In this document: piece after piece, positions 1 through 9,165 of the stretch | How the letters are laid out: every line of letters starts with the position of its first letter | Position numbering within the stretch: the first letter of the stretch is position 1 | Source: Salipiger marinus | GTDB taxonomy: Bacteria > Pseudomonadota > Alphaproteobacteria > Rhodobacterales > Rhodobacteraceae | DNA: 64,000 nt | Direction: 5' to 3' | Assembly: GCF_900100085.1 (NCBI RefSeq) | Contig: NZ_FNEJ01000004.1 | Coordinates: forward strand, 62,001-126,000 | Made by a program: the position numbers and the translations under genes | Notes under the pieces: model-generated | The model's database searches: none | What the model was told of the DNA's origin: nothing | What the model saw: the letters and a program-made list of their open reading frames with translations, nothing else

Positions 1-694
1 TGCAGAGCCCCTCGCCAAGATCGAGCCCGGTTCCGGCGATGATGTTGACCACGCCCGCAGGCAGGCCCGCCTCCATCAGCAGCTCGCCAAGCCGCAGCGC
101 CGAGCCGGAGGTCAGTTCGCTGGGTTTGACCACCGCCGAACAGCCGACCGCCAGCGCGAAGGGCAGTTTCTGGCTGTTGATCATCAGCGGATAGTTCCAC
201 GGGGTGATCATGCTGACCACGCCCACCGGATAGCGCATGACGAAGCCCAGCGACTGGTCGCCGAAGGTGTCGTAGCTGTCGCCGTAGCAGTGGCGGGCCA
301 TGGTGGCGGCGTATTCCCAATGCGCGATGGCGCCGCCGATCTCGCGGTCGACAAGGCCGATGGGCTTGCCGACCTCCAGACATTCGATCTCGCGCAGTTC
401 CGTGCGGTGCCGTTCGATCAGGTCGGCCACGCGCAGCAGGATGCGGGCGCGGTCGGCGCCGGAGCGCCCGGCCCAGACCCCCGCATCAAAGGAGCGGCGC
501 GCGGCGGACAGGGCGCGGCGCAGATCCTCCTGCGTGGCCTTGGGATAAAGGCTGACCGGGTGGTTATGGGCGGGATTGTCGCGCGCGATCGTCTCGCGGT
601 CGGAGGCGGGGATGAACGCGCCGTCGATCAGCGCCGCATATTCGCGCGGTGCCTGCGGAAGTTTCAGGGGGCCGGGGCCTGTCGAATGTTCCAT
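1..694 (-). CDS. Aldehyde dehydrogenase, N-terminal part (cut by left window edge)
   Basis: The first 231 residues of an NAD(P)-dependent aldehyde dehydrogenase are visible; the rest lies left of the window. The segment with TPWNYP and then KPSE, followed by a GxGxxxG-like NIIAGTGSDLG, is the cofactor-binding region of the ALDH superfamily. The catalytic Glu and Cys regions are outside the window, so intactness cannot be judged. Start is the ATG at 694, preceded by GGATCC-rich sequence. It lies 37 bp behind the GMC oxidoreductase on the same strand, so it probably oxidises an aldehyde produced by that enzyme or by the neighbouring dehydratases. Superfamily is secure; substrate is unknown. Confidence 0.93.
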   Translation of the reverse strand, partial: MEHSTGPGPLKLPQAPREYAALIDGAFIPASDRETIARDNPAHNHPVSLYPKATQEDLRRALSAARRSFDAGVWAGRSGADRARILLRVADLIERHRTELREIECLEVGKPIGLVDREIGGAIAHWEYAATMARHCYGDSYDTFGDQSLGFVMRYPVGVVSMITPWNYPLMINSQKLPFALAVGCSAVVKPSELTSGSALRLGELLMEAGLPAGVVNIIAGTGLDLGEGLC

Positions 695-731
695 GCCGGA
701 TCCTTTCGGGGTCGGGGCTCGGTCCAGCCGG

Positions 732-2480
732 TCACGCGCGGCGTGCGGCCAGAATGAGGTCGCTGATGCGCTCGGCGACCATGATGGTGGGAAGGTTGGT
801 GTTGCCGCTGGGGATCATCGGAAAGATCGAGGCATCCACGACCCGCAGGCCATCCACGCCATAGACCCGCCCGTCGGGCGCCGTGACGGCCAGCGGATCG
901 TCTTCGGCCCCCATGCGGCAGGAGCAGGAGGCATGCCAGACCCCCACCGCCGCGCGCCGGATGAAGCGTTCGAGCGCGGCATCATCGGCCATCAGCACGT
1001 CGATCGGGTCGCCTTCGACGATGAGGGCGCGGAACAGCAGGCGGCGCAGCGGCGCGGGACCGTCCAGCAGCCGCGCCAGAAGCCCGGTCAGCACCTTGTT
1101 GCGCAGCGTCAGCGCCGCCACCTGCCGCACCTTGTCGCTGTAGGAGGCGGGGAAGGTGTCGCTGACCACGCCCTGCATCTCGTCGCTGAGCACGATGGCG
1201 GCAAGGCGGCGATAGGCGGCTTTCATCCGGTCCAGATCGCGCCGGTCCGACATCAGGTCGAAATCGACCCGCGGCTCGCTGCGCCAGTCGGCATCGCGCA
1301 GGCTGACCGACCCGCTTTCGGAATAGGTCTTGTTGACCCAGATGTTCACGGTGGCAAGCTGGCTGCCCACATCGTGCCATGCCGATTTGGAGGCGATGGA
1401 GGCCGCCATGTCGCCCTGCGGCGCATCGCCCATGCCAGAGGAAAACCGCAGCCCCAGCATCAGGTGGCGGCGGGTGACGCCGTTGATGCGGGCCTCGGGC
1501 GCGATGAAGCTTGCGACGGCGACCGACGGGTGGTCCATCAGCCGCCGACCCACGCCGGGACGGTCCGCCACCACCTCGATCCCGAGGCGGCGCAGGTCTT
1601 CGGCGGGTCCGATCCCGGCGCGCAGCAGATGCGCGGGCGAATGCAGCGCGCCGCTGGCAAGGATGACCTCCTGCGCCAGATGCCGCCGTTCGATGCCGTC
1701 GGGCCCCTGCGCCATCACGCCGATGCAGCGCCGGCCCTGAATCAGCAGCCGGGTGACATGGGTGTCGGTCTTCAGGGTCAGGTTGGGTCGGGCGCGCACC
1801 CGGTATCCCAGATAGCCGATGGCGGTCGACACCCGCCGGTCATAAAGGTTGGAGATGGCGACCGGGAAATAGCCGTCGACAAAGTCGCCGTTCTGGTCGT
1901 CGACGGCATCGAACCCCGCCTGCGCGAAGGCGCGCGCCATGGCCCGCGCGTGGCGGGGCCACAGATCCTCGCCGATGCGCGAAATGGGAATGGGTCCGTC
2001 CTGCCCGTGCAGCGGCCCGTCAAAATCCACGTCGCGTTCGAGCTTGCGGAAATAGGGCAGCACCGTGTCCCAGGACCAGCCGCTGGCCCCCAGAGCCTGC
2101 CATTCGTCGTAATCATGCGGGGCGCCGCGATTGGCGAGCTGGCCGTTGATGGCCGATCCGCCGCCCAGCACCCGCGCCTGTTCATATTTGCGCAGCCGGG
2201 CGGGCGGCGCGCTCGGAGCACTGCCGCCGACATCGGTCGAGGCCTTGAGGTCGTTCCAGAGAAAACGGGAATTGAGATAGGCAAGCCCGGCAAAACTGTC
2301 GAGGATGGGCGGCTGCACCCGTCCGGGCGGCGTGTCCTCGCCCGCCTCGATCACCAGCACCTTCAGCTTCGGATCGGCGGAGAGGCGGTTGGCCAGCACG
2401 CAGCCCGCCGTTCCGCCGCCGACGATGAGGATCTCATGGACCGTATCCTCCGGACCGGGGGTCATGTCATGCGGCGCCAT
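732..2480 (-). CDS. GMC family (choline dehydrogenase-like) FAD oxidoreductase
   Basis: 582 residues, the usual size for the GMC family. The FAD-binding GGGTAG motif is at residues 21-26, and the second GMC signature, GGGSAINGQLANRG, is near residue 110. The C-terminal active-site block WHASCSCRMG, with the catalytic His, lies near residue 520 and is followed by SGNTNLPTI. It oxidises a primary or secondary alcohol to aldehyde or ketone with FAD. The start at 2480 overlaps the upstream Gfo/Idh/MocA gene by 14 bp and has a G-rich Shine-Dalgarno; a second ATG at 2465 is possible. The aldehyde dehydrogenase follows directly, so alcohol-to-aldehyde-to-acid oxidation is a natural reading. Substrate unknown. 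Confidence 0.92.
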   Translation of the reverse strand: MAPHDMTPGPEDTVHEILIVGGGTAGCVLANRLSADPKLKVLVIEAGEDTPPGRVQPPILDSFAGLAYLNSRFLWNDLKASTDVGGSAPSAPPARLRKYEQARVLGGGSAINGQLANRGAPHDYDEWQALGASGWSWDTVLPYFRKLERDVDFDGPLHGQDGPIPISRIGEDLWPRHARAMARAFAQAGFDAVDDQNGDFVDGYFPVAISNLYDRRVSTAIGYLGYRVRARPNLTLKTDTHVTRLLIQGRRCIGVMAQGPDGIERRHLAQEVILASGALHSPAHLLRAGIGPAEDLRRLGIEVVADRPGVGRRLMDHPSVAVASFIAPEARINGVTRRHLMLGLRFSSGMGDAPQGDMAASIASKSAWHDVGSQLATVNIWVNKTYSESGSVSLRDADWRSEPRVDFDLMSDRRDLDRMKAAYRRLAAIVLSDEMQGVVSDTFPASYSDKVRQVAALTLRNKVLTGLLARLLDGPAPLRRLLFRALIVEGDPIDVLMADDAALERFIRRAAVGVWHASCSCRMGAEDDPLAVTAPDGRVYGVDGLRVVDASIFPMIPSGNTNLPTIMVAERISDLILAARRA

Positions 2481-3576
2481 CGACCCAGCCCCCGTATCTG
2501 ACGTGATCCTGACCGATCGGCAGATGTACCCTGTCTCCGGTTTCCGCCGAATGGAACAGCGCGGTGATCAGGTCGAGCGAGCGGCGCGCGTCGTCCAGCG
2601 TGACGGTAAACGGGCGGTCCTGTTCCAGCGCTTCGGCAAAATCGGCAAACTGGCCCGCAAAATCGGGAAGGCCAAGTGGCGCCTCGCTCAGCACGCGGTC
2701 GATTTCGGGCTGAAGCTCGGGCGTGCGGGCGGTCACGAGCCACGGATCGTCCCCGGGTCGCGGCGCCTCTGCACCGTAGCACTGCCGTTCGATGACGAAA
2801 TGCTCGAAACAGAGCCGCAGCCGCGTGGCGGGACGGGCCGATCCCAGCGTGGCGGCCAGCGCGGCAAGGGATCCGTCGGCCATGCGCAGGCTTGCCACGG
2901 CGCAATCTTCAACCTCGATCGGGTTGACGCGGGTGGTCTTGAACCCCTGCACCTCGGCCACGTCGCCCATCAGCCACATGAACAGATCGTGGATGTGGAT
3001 CGCCTGTGTCAGCAGCACGCCGCCCAGTTCGGTCGCGAACTTGCCGCGCCATGGAACGGCGTAATACTCGGCGCCGCGCTGCCATGCCGTTTCGACCGAA
3101 GACAGATAGGTCCGCCCGCCCAGTCCGGACCGGATCAGATGGCGCACCCGCGTGATGCCGTCGGCGAAACGATACTGAAAGATCGGCATGACGCGGGTGG
3201 CGGCCTCTGCCTCCGCCGCGATCACCTCGTCCATCAGGCGCAGCGAGCTGGTAAAGGGTTTTTCGCAGATCACATGCTTGCCCGCCGCGAGCCCGGCGAG
3301 AGTCATGCCATGATGCAGCGAGGGCGGGGTGCAGATGCTGAGCACGTCGATCCGGTCATCGCGCAGCATCTCGTCAAAACCGGCGGTTGCTGTGGCGATG
3401 TCATGGCGTGCGGCGAAGTCTTTGGCGCGGCCCTCTTGGGAATCGCAGCAGGCGATCACCTCGAACCGGTCAGTCAGCAGGTCAAAGCCGCGCGTCATCT
3501 GGCTGCCCGCGACCCAGCCGCATCCGACGATCCCGACCCGCAGCCGGGGCTTTGCCATGGCGGGCTCAGATGTCAT
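2467..3576 (-). CDS. Gfo/Idh/MocA family NAD(P)-dependent oxidoreductase
   Basis: 369 residues. An N-terminal Rossmann fold with GIVGCGWVAGS at residues 15-25 binds NAD(P), and the family Glu-Lys-Pro motif (CEKPF) is at residues 104-108. The C-terminal half has the expected alpha/beta substrate domain. Members oxidise or reduce hydroxyl groups on sugars, inositols and related polyols. It is the first gene of a minus-strand run with the GMC oxidoreductase and aldehyde dehydrogenase, and a LacI-like palindrome lies 34 bp upstream of its ATG. It is one of three Gfo/Idh/MocA enzymes in the window, which points to polyol or sugar-acid metabolism. Exact substrate not predictable. Confidence 0.92.
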   Translation of the reverse strand: MTSEPAMAKPRLRVGIVGCGWVAGSQMTRGFDLLTDRFEVIACCDSQEGRAKDFAARHDIATATAGFDEMLRDDRIDVLSICTPPSLHHGMTLAGLAAGKHVICEKPFTSSLRLMDEVIAAEAEAATRVMPIFQYRFADGITRVRHLIRSGLGGRTYLSSVETAWQRGAEYYAVPWRGKFATELGGVLLTQAIHIHDLFMWLMGDVAEVQGFKTTRVNPIEVEDCAVASLRMADGSLAALAATLGSARPATRLRLCFEHFVIERQCYGAEAPRPGDDPWLVTARTPELQPEIDRVLSEAPLGLPDFAGQFADFAEALEQDRPFTVTLDDARRSLDLITALFHSAETGDRVHLPIGQDHVRYGGWVDGAA

Positions 3577-3609
3577 GTGCTCTGTCCTTCACGCGGGGCC
3601 TTGCCTTTC

Positions 3610-3623
3610 TGGAAGCGCTTTCA
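3610..3623. promoter_or_regulatory. Candidate LacI-family operator upstream of the Gfo/Idh/MocA-GMC-ALDH run
   Basis: TGGAAGCGCTTTCA is a palindrome with a perfect AAGCGCTT core and one mismatched pair in the arms. Its central CG and AT-rich flanks fit LacI-family operators. It lies 34 bp before the ATG at 3576 and shares the AAGCG half-site with the stronger palindrome at 5489. Assignment to the LacI protein encoded at 5737 is inference. Confidence 0.45.
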
Positions 3624-3739
3624 TAACGATCAAACCGGACCCCGCAAAGCAGGGTCTGACGGGGCAGCGGCCGCGCCGGTTGGGCACGGTCGCGGCACGC
3701 GGGGCGCAGGGTCGGGAATGCGGCGGCCATCCCGGTCCC

Positions 3740-5458
3740 TCAGGCCTCGGGCTTGCGCGGCACGGCACGCAGGAAGTTGAAATCGCAGCCATCCTCGGCC
3801 TGAAGCACCTCGTCGAAATAAAGCTTCGCATAGCCGCGTTCGGCATGGACATGCGCGGGCGGGGTCCAGTTTTTGCGCCGTGTGCGCAGCTCCTCCTCCT
3901 CGACAAGCAGGGACAGGGTTCCGGCCTCCACATCCAGCGCGATCCGGTCGCCATCGCGCACCAGACCCAGCGGGCCGCCCGCCGCCGCCTCGGGCGAGAT
4001 GTGCAGCACGATGGCCCCGAAGGCGGTGCCGCTCATCCGGGCATCGGACAGCCGCACCATGTCGCGCACGCCCTGCGCTGCGAGCTTGCGCGGGATCGGG
4101 ATATATCCCGCCTCGGGCATGCCCGGCGCGCCCTTTGGCCCTGCGTTCTGCAGCACAAGCACGTCGTCGGCGGTCACGTCCAGATCGGGATCGTCCAGAC
4201 GTTCGGCCATGTCCGCAAGCGAGGTGAAGACCACCGCCCGTCCGGTATGGCGCAGCAGGGCAGGGGTGGCTGCGGCCTGTTTGATGATCGCGCCATTGGG
4301 GGCAAGATTGCCGCGCAGCAGGCGGATGCCGCCGCCGGAATGGATCGGGTCGGACAGCGGGCGCACCGTGTCCTGCGACCAGGACGCGGGCTGCGCGTCG
4401 ATTTCCGCGCCAAGGCTGCGACCGGTCACGGTCAGGCAGTCGCGCGCGATCAGGTCGACGATCTCGCGCAGGACGGTGACAAGCCCGCCCGCCCGGAACA
4501 GATCCTCCATGTAATGCTGGCCGGACGGTTTCAGATCGACAAGCACGGGGGTTTCCGCCCCCAGACGGTCCAGATCCTCCAGATCGAGGTCAAAGCCAAG
4601 CCGCCCCGCGATGGCTGCCAGATGCACGACGCCATTGGTCGAGCCCCCCACCGCCTGCAGCACCCGCAGCGCGTTGCGCATCGAGGCTTCGGTCATGATC
4701 TGGCGCGGGCGCAGATCCTCGGCGGCGATGGCCACGGCCCGCGCGCCGGTCGCCTCGGCATGGCGCATCCGGTCGGCGTGAACGGCGGGGATCGTGGCGC
4801 CGCCCGGCAGCATCATGCCCATGGCCTCGCTGACCAGCGCCATGGTGCTGGCGGTGCCCATCACCATGCAGGTGCCGGGCCCCGGTGCAAGCTTGCCGCT
4901 GATCTCCTCGATCTCGGCGGCATCGATTTCACCCGCGCGATGCTGACCCCAGAGCCTGCGGCAGTCGGTGCAGGCACCCAGACGTTCGCCCTTGTGGCTG
5001 CCGGTGATCATCGGGCCGGTCACGGTCAGGATCGCGGGCACGTCGGCGCTGGCCGCCCCCATCAGCAGGGCAGGCACGGTCTTGTCGCAGCCGCCGATCA
5101 GCACCACCGCATCCATGGGCTGGGCGCGGATCATCTCCTCCACATCCATGGCCATCAGGTTGCGCACATACATGCTGGTGGGGTGGGTGAAGGCCTCGTG
5201 CATGGAAATGACCGGAAACTCGACCGGCAGCCCCCCGGCCAGCATCACGCCGCGTTTGATCGCCTCGATCATGTCCGGCACGTTGCGGTGGCAGGCATTG
5301 AAGCCGGAAAAGGTGTTGGTGATCCCGATGATCGGCCGGTCGAGCGCGTCATCGGAATATCCCATCGCCTTGATGAAGGCCTTGCGCAGGAAAAGCGAAA
5401 AACCGGCGTCGCCGTAGCCCGCCAACCCTTTTCGCATGCCTCTGGGTCTGTCGCTCAT
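3740..5458 (-). CDS. IlvD/Edd family sugar-acid dehydratase
   Basis: 572 residues, matching the dihydroxy-acid / aldonate dehydratase family. Cysteines that would hold the Fe-S cluster are at 56 (FNACHRN), 124 (GGCDKTVPA) and 163/166 (GACTDC); the CDKT block also carries the Mg-binding lysine. The family dehydrates 2,3-dihydroxy acids to 2-keto-3-deoxy acids. With a LacI regulator, a TRAP transporter and sugar oxidoreductases nearby and no branched-chain amino-acid genes, an aldonate or similar sugar acid (arabonate/xylonate class) is a likelier substrate than the valine intermediate. A perfect palindromic operator lies 31 bp upstream of its start, so it is probably induced by the sugar acid. 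Substrate class is inferred. Confidence 0.9.
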   Translation of the reverse strand: MSDRPRGMRKGLAGYGDAGFSLFLRKAFIKAMGYSDDALDRPIIGITNTFSGFNACHRNVPDMIEAIKRGVMLAGGLPVEFPVISMHEAFTHPTSMYVRNLMAMDVEEMIRAQPMDAVVLIGGCDKTVPALLMGAASADVPAILTVTGPMITGSHKGERLGACTDCRRLWGQHRAGEIDAAEIEEISGKLAPGPGTCMVMGTASTMALVSEAMGMMLPGGATIPAVHADRMRHAEATGARAVAIAAEDLRPRQIMTEASMRNALRVLQAVGGSTNGVVHLAAIAGRLGFDLDLEDLDRLGAETPVLVDLKPSGQHYMEDLFRAGGLVTVLREIVDLIARDCLTVTGRSLGAEIDAQPASWSQDTVRPLSDPIHSGGGIRLLRGNLAPNGAIIKQAAATPALLRHTGRAVVFTSLADMAERLDDPDLDVTADDVLVLQNAGPKGAPGMPEAGYIPIPRKLAAQGVRDMVRLSDARMSGTAFGAIVLHISPEAAAGGPLGLVRDGDRIALDVEAGTLSLLVEEEELRTRRKNWTPPAHVHAERGYAKLYFDEVLQAEDGCDFNFLRAVPRKPEA

Positions 5459-5488
5459 GTCACTGGTCCCATTGGGTCAGGCGCCTAA

Positions 5489-5500
5489 GTAAGCGCTTAC
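5489..5500. promoter_or_regulatory. Perfect 12-bp palindrome, LacI-type operator in the IlvD/LacI divergent region
   Basis: GTAAGCGCTTAC equals its own reverse complement, with a central CG as in LacI/PurR-family operators. It sits 31 bp upstream of the dehydratase ATG (5458, minus strand) and on the upstream side of the divergent lacI-type gene (5737). The same CGCTTAC half-site recurs at 12228-12241 and 12470-12480. The rest of the 278-bp gap (5459-5736) has a possible plus-strand -10-like TATGAT at 5515 and no other gene. Confidence 0.7.
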
Positions 5501-5736
5501 AATTTGGGCCACGTTATGATACTCATCCCTGCATGTCCATCGGGTATCGCGGGTATTTTGACCCAAGGCGCGAGGACCGTCCCACGGTGTGGAGTTTGCC
5601 CGATGTCGGATCATCTGCCTATGGCCTTCTGCAGCGCTCCGGATCCCGGCACGATCCCGGCGGGGGGTGATCGGATTCTTCCGCATCCCCGCCTTTGCCG
5701 GTAAAAGGGCTGAACCATGACACTTGGAGAGCAGTG

Positions 5737-6807
5737 ATGAGCGATGGCAGCCCAGCCCCGAAACGGTCGCGTGTGCGGCGGTCCGTCCAGTCTTCGGTCA
5801 AGCTTGAGGATGTCGCGCGCCTTGCCAAAGTGTCGACCGCCACCGCGTCTCGGGTCATCAATTCCCCCGAGGCGGTGTCGGCCAAGACGCGGCTCCGGGT
5901 GGAGAAAGCGATTGCCGAGCTGGGCTGGATTCCGCATGGCGCCGCGCAGGCGCTGGCCAGCCTGCGCACGCGCACGGTGGGCGCGCTGATCCCGACGCTG
6001 GGGCACCAGACCATCGCCACCATGCTGGAATCGCTGCAGCAGACGCTTGGAAATGCGGGCTATACGCTGCTGCTCGGGCGGCCCGACGCCTCGCGCGAGC
6101 GCACCACCGTGCAGCTGTCGAAGATGATCCAGAACGGCGTGGAATGTATGGTGCTGATGGGGGAGGATCACCCGCCCGAGCTTTACGCCCTGCTGGAGCA
6201 GCGCAAGATCTTCTACGTCATCGCCTATACGACCGGGGCCTATGGGCACACCAACTGCATCGGCATCGACAATCATGACGAGATGCGCAAGATGGTGAGC
6301 TATCTGCTGGGGCTCGGGCACCGCTCCTTCGGGATCATCGCCGCCAATCACGACCATAACGACCGTATCCGCCTGCGCATCGATGCCATCCGCGACACGC
6401 TGGCTGCCGAAGGGATTGCGGTGCGCCCGCAGCATTTCAAGGTTGTCCCGAACTGGACGATCGCCTGCGGTCGGCAGGGGATGCAGGCCATCCTTGAAGA
6501 AGACGTGCGGCCCACCGCGATCATCTGCACCAACGATTATCTGGCCACGGGCGCGGTGATCGAGGCCAAGGCGGCGGGCCTGTCGGTGCCGGGCGATCTG
6601 AGCATCTCGGGCTTTGATGACAACGAACTGGCCTCGCATATGGACCCGCCGCTGACGACCGTGCATGTGCCCGCGGCGGAAATGGGCCGCACCATCGCCG
6701 AACATGTCATCTTCGTGCTGGATGGCGGCGAGGCCGAGCTGCCGCTGCGGCTGGAGGCGCAGCTTGTCATCCGCAACTCCACCGCAGCCCCGCCCGCAGG
6801 CCCTTAG
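5737..6807 (+). CDS. LacI family transcriptional regulator (sugar-acid island)
   Basis: 356 residues from the ATG at 5737, chosen because GGAGAG ends five bases before it; an in-frame ATG at 5695 lacks such a site. The helix-turn-helix (VKLEDVARLAKVSTATASRV) occupies residues 21-40, followed by the hinge and a periplasmic-binding-protein-like effector domain with the usual C-terminal ISGFDDNELA block. Such proteins usually repress and release DNA on binding a sugar or sugar acid. It lies between the IlvD-type dehydratase and an operon with a TRAP transporter, and palindromes sharing CGCTTAC lie before both transcription units. Its stop overlaps the stop of the convergent MmgE/PrpD gene. Confidence 0.95.
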   Translation: MSDGSPAPKRSRVRRSVQSSVKLEDVARLAKVSTATASRVINSPEAVSAKTRLRVEKAIAELGWIPHGAAQALASLRTRTVGALIPTLGHQTIATMLESLQQTLGNAGYTLLLGRPDASRERTTVQLSKMIQNGVECMVLMGEDHPPELYALLEQRKIFYVIAYTTGAYGHTNCIGIDNHDEMRKMVSYLLGLGHRSFGIIAANHDHNDRIRLRIDAIRDTLAAEGIAVRPQHFKVVPNWTIACGRQGMQAILEEDVRPTAIICTNDYLATGAVIEAKAAGLSVPGDLSISGFDDNELASHMDPPLTTVHVPAAEMGRTIAEHVIFVLDGGEAELPLRLEAQLVIRNSTAAPPAGP

Positions 6808-8174
6808 GGCTGAGCGGCGGGCACCGTCGCCGCGATCAGGGGGCCAAGGTTCTGCGCCTGTGACAGGTCGCGGCACAGGGTCACCAACTGGCGGGCTTCG
6901 TCCGCCGACAGCACCATGGCAAAAAGCTCTGCCGCCTTGGCCTCGATCTGGTCGGGGCGCATGGGGTTTTCCTTGCGGCCCGCCACGTGCAGCCCTTGGC
7001 GGGCGGCATGGGTGCCCTGTGGCGTCTCGATCTCGATCCGCGCTTCGAACCGGTCCTGCCCGGGCTCGGAGGGCAGGAAATCGATGCGCTGCCCCAGACG
7101 CTGCACCGCGTCTTCCTGCATCCGCGCCTCGTCATGGGAGGCGGCGAAGCTCAGGCCGCCGTCCAGCAGCGTCACCGCCATGCAGTAGCGCAGGTTGAGG
7201 TCGGGCATGCCGTTTTCATCGCCGATGACCTTGTACCAGTCCGGATCGTAGCGGATGCGGATCTGCCGGATCTCCTCGGGGTCTGGGGCATGCCGGGCGA
7301 TGATCTCTTCCAGCGCCGAAATCGGCGCGGCGATCGGAAAGCCGACGCTGTATTTCTTGATGTCGGTTTCCAGAATGCGGAACACCTGCCCAAGCCCGCG
7401 CTGCAGCGCCTCTGGCGCCATGCCGGAGGGCATCGCGTCAAAGAAATTGCGGTTGCCGGGGTCAAGAACATCGCCGCTGCCGGTGAAGCCCGACCGCACG
7501 AGCGCCGCCACCTTGACGGCATTGCTGGCAGGCATGCCCGCAAAGACATAGCTTTTCAGCGTATGCGCACGGTCCAGCCGCCATGTCGTCAGGCCAGAGG
7601 CTTCCTGTGCAAGATAGTTGAGCAGGATCAGGAACTGCGTCTCGTCAAACTCCATCAGGCTGCCTGCGGCAAACCCTGCGCCGAATAATGGCCCATACGC
7701 ATGGCAGGACAGGGACGAGCGCGCAAAGCTGAGCCCGGGCGCCATCGCTTCGCCAAAGCGGATGCTCATTTCGTATCCCAGACTGACGGCGCGGATGAAC
7801 GCATCGCCGCTGGCCCCGGTCGCCTCGGCTACGGCCAGCGCCGCCGGAACCACCCCGCAGCCCGGATGGGTCTGGCTGGTTTCGTGGGAATCGTCGGATT
7901 CATCGGCATGGGCGGCCATGCCATTGGCCAGCGCCGCCTCGATCAGCGGCACCCTGTCGCCGCTGCCCAGCACCGTCGCGATCCCGGGGCCGCCCAGTCC
8001 GCGCACATAGCTCTGCCCAGCCCGCCCGGCTTCGAGCGCCGAGCCGGAGACGATGGCCGCCAGCGTGTCGAGAATGTGCAGCCGCGTCTTCAGCGCGACC
8101 TCTTCGGGGATCTCGCGGCGGCGCCAGTCGACCGCCGCGCGCGCCAGCGCCCGGCCATGTTGCGGCTCGTTCAT
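6804..8174 (-). CDS. MmgE/PrpD family protein
   Basis: 456 residues, matching the MmgE/PrpD family (2-methylcitrate dehydratase, cis-aconitate decarboxylase, iminodisuccinate epimerase relatives). An all-helical N-terminal domain rich in Ala/Gly is followed by an alpha/beta C-terminal domain. The HADESDD...HPGCGVVPAALA stretch around residues 92-115 is the family's recognisable block. It is the last gene of the DctPQM-Gfo operon; GGAAA lies just ahead of its ATG. Members act on dicarboxylates or tricarboxylates by dehydration, decarboxylation or epimerisation, so it may act on an acidic intermediate. There is no prpB/prpC nearby, so a methylcitrate-cycle role is unlikely. Reaction unknown. 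Confidence 0.9.
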   Translation of the reverse strand: MNEPQHGRALARAAVDWRRREIPEEVALKTRLHILDTLAAIVSGSALEAGRAGQSYVRGLGGPGIATVLGSGDRVPLIEAALANGMAAHADESDDSHETSQTHPGCGVVPAALAVAEATGASGDAFIRAVSLGYEMSIRFGEAMAPGLSFARSSLSCHAYGPLFGAGFAAGSLMEFDETQFLILLNYLAQEASGLTTWRLDRAHTLKSYVFAGMPASNAVKVAALVRSGFTGSGDVLDPGNRNFFDAMPSGMAPEALQRGLGQVFRILETDIKKYSVGFPIAAPISALEEIIARHAPDPEEIRQIRIRYDPDWYKVIGDENGMPDLNLRYCMAVTLLDGGLSFAASHDEARMQEDAVQRLGQRIDFLPSEPGQDRFEARIEIETPQGTHAARQGLHVAGRKENPMRPDQIEAKAAELFAMVLSADEARQLVTLCRDLSQAQNLGPLIAATVPAAQP

Positions 8175-8209
8175 GTCAGTTTCCTTTCAGGACTGGGCGT
8201 TTGCGCCGC

Positions 8210-9124
8210 CTACGGCTGCGGCGTGGCGACCGGCACAAAATCTCCGCCGGATTCAAGGCTCTGCTGCGCCGCAGCCGCGACGCAAACCAGATGCAACGCC
8301 AGATCAAGCTGGGTGTCCCCGGCATCGGGGCGCCCCGCCACGGTGTCGCGCAGCGTTGCGGCGGCACGGGCAAAGGTCGCCTTGCGGTCATAGCTGAGGC
8401 CCGGCAGATCGACGCTGGTGCCATTGCGGAACTGATAGCTTTCGGCAAGCTGCACCGAGGCATCCCTGAGGTTCAGCAGCAGCGTGGAGCTTTGCCCGCC
8501 CTCGTGACGGAAGGACAGCGTGAAGGCGCCGTCCGGCTCCGTGCGCCCCGCTACTTCGCGCACGGGCCCAAGCGCCGAGACCAGCACCGACATCCCGTGC
8601 GGCGCGGCATCGTGCAGCGCGCCATACTGCGCCTGCCGCCATGGCGAGGCGGCATAGGGCCCGGCGCCAAGCGCGTTGGAGCGGAATTCGGCCCGGCCCT
8701 CGCGCGCGTCAAGCGCGCGGGCCCGGCCGAGAAAGGCGGCGATTTCGGGCACGAACATGCGGGTCAGGAAGCACAGGCCGGTGACCCCCGCCGCAGTGAT
8801 GGCCCGCCGGATCGCCAGCGCGCTGTCGATGCTGTCGCCCAGAGGTTTTTCAAGGATCACATGCCGCCCCCGCGCGATGGCCAAGGGGGCGAGACGGGAC
8901 TGGACCTCGGGCGGGACGGCAAAGCTCAGCGCGTCGACAGTGTCGAGCAGCGCCTCGAACGAGGGAAAGGCGGTGACGCCCGTCTTGTCTGCAAGACGCG
9001 CCGCAGGCTCGGGGCTGCGCCCCCAGAGCCCGACAAGCTCGATGCCATCGGGGGCCGCCAGCCCGGGCAGGTGGACATGTTCGGCCCAGAAGGCGGTGCC
9101 GCATACCCCGATTTTTAACGTCAT
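8210..9124 (-). CDS. Gfo/Idh/MocA family oxidoreductase (TRAP operon)
   Basis: 304 residues from the ATG at 9124, which has AAGGA eight bases upstream; a longer in-frame start exists but adds a non-conserved tail. The N-terminal Rossmann segment GVCGTAFWAEHVHL replaces the usual GxGxxG with a looser GxCGxxF pattern. ILEKPLGDS near residue 95 is the Glu-Lys-Pro signature. It is shorter than most family members (about 330-380). It lies 41 bp behind DctM and 35 bp ahead of the MmgE/PrpD gene, so it likely acts on the imported compound. Substrate unknown. Confidence 0.88.
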   Translation of the reverse strand: MTLKIGVCGTAFWAEHVHLPGLAAPDGIELVGLWGRSPEPAARLADKTGVTAFPSFEALLDTVDALSFAVPPEVQSRLAPLAIARGRHVILEKPLGDSIDSALAIRRAITAAGVTGLCFLTRMFVPEIAAFLGRARALDAREGRAEFRSNALGAGPYAASPWRQAQYGALHDAAPHGMSVLVSALGPVREVAGRTEPDGAFTLSFRHEGGQSSTLLLNLRDASVQLAESYQFRNGTSVDLPGLSYDRKATFARAAATLRDTVAGRPDAGDTQLDLALHLVCVAAAAQQSLESGGDFVPVATPQP

Positions 9125-9165
9125 GTCAGTGGTCCTTCTCGGGATTGGGGGCTGCGCTGTCGGGC

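Noticed and set aside
576-2501. 641-codon plus-strand open frame
   Set aside because: It is antisense to the GMC oxidoreductase gene and its composition is the usual shadow pattern; the minus-strand gene has FAD and active-site motifs.
3329-5488. 719-codon plus-strand frame opposite the IlvD-type gene
   Set aside because: Shadow frame; the opposite strand has the complete Fe-S dehydratase.
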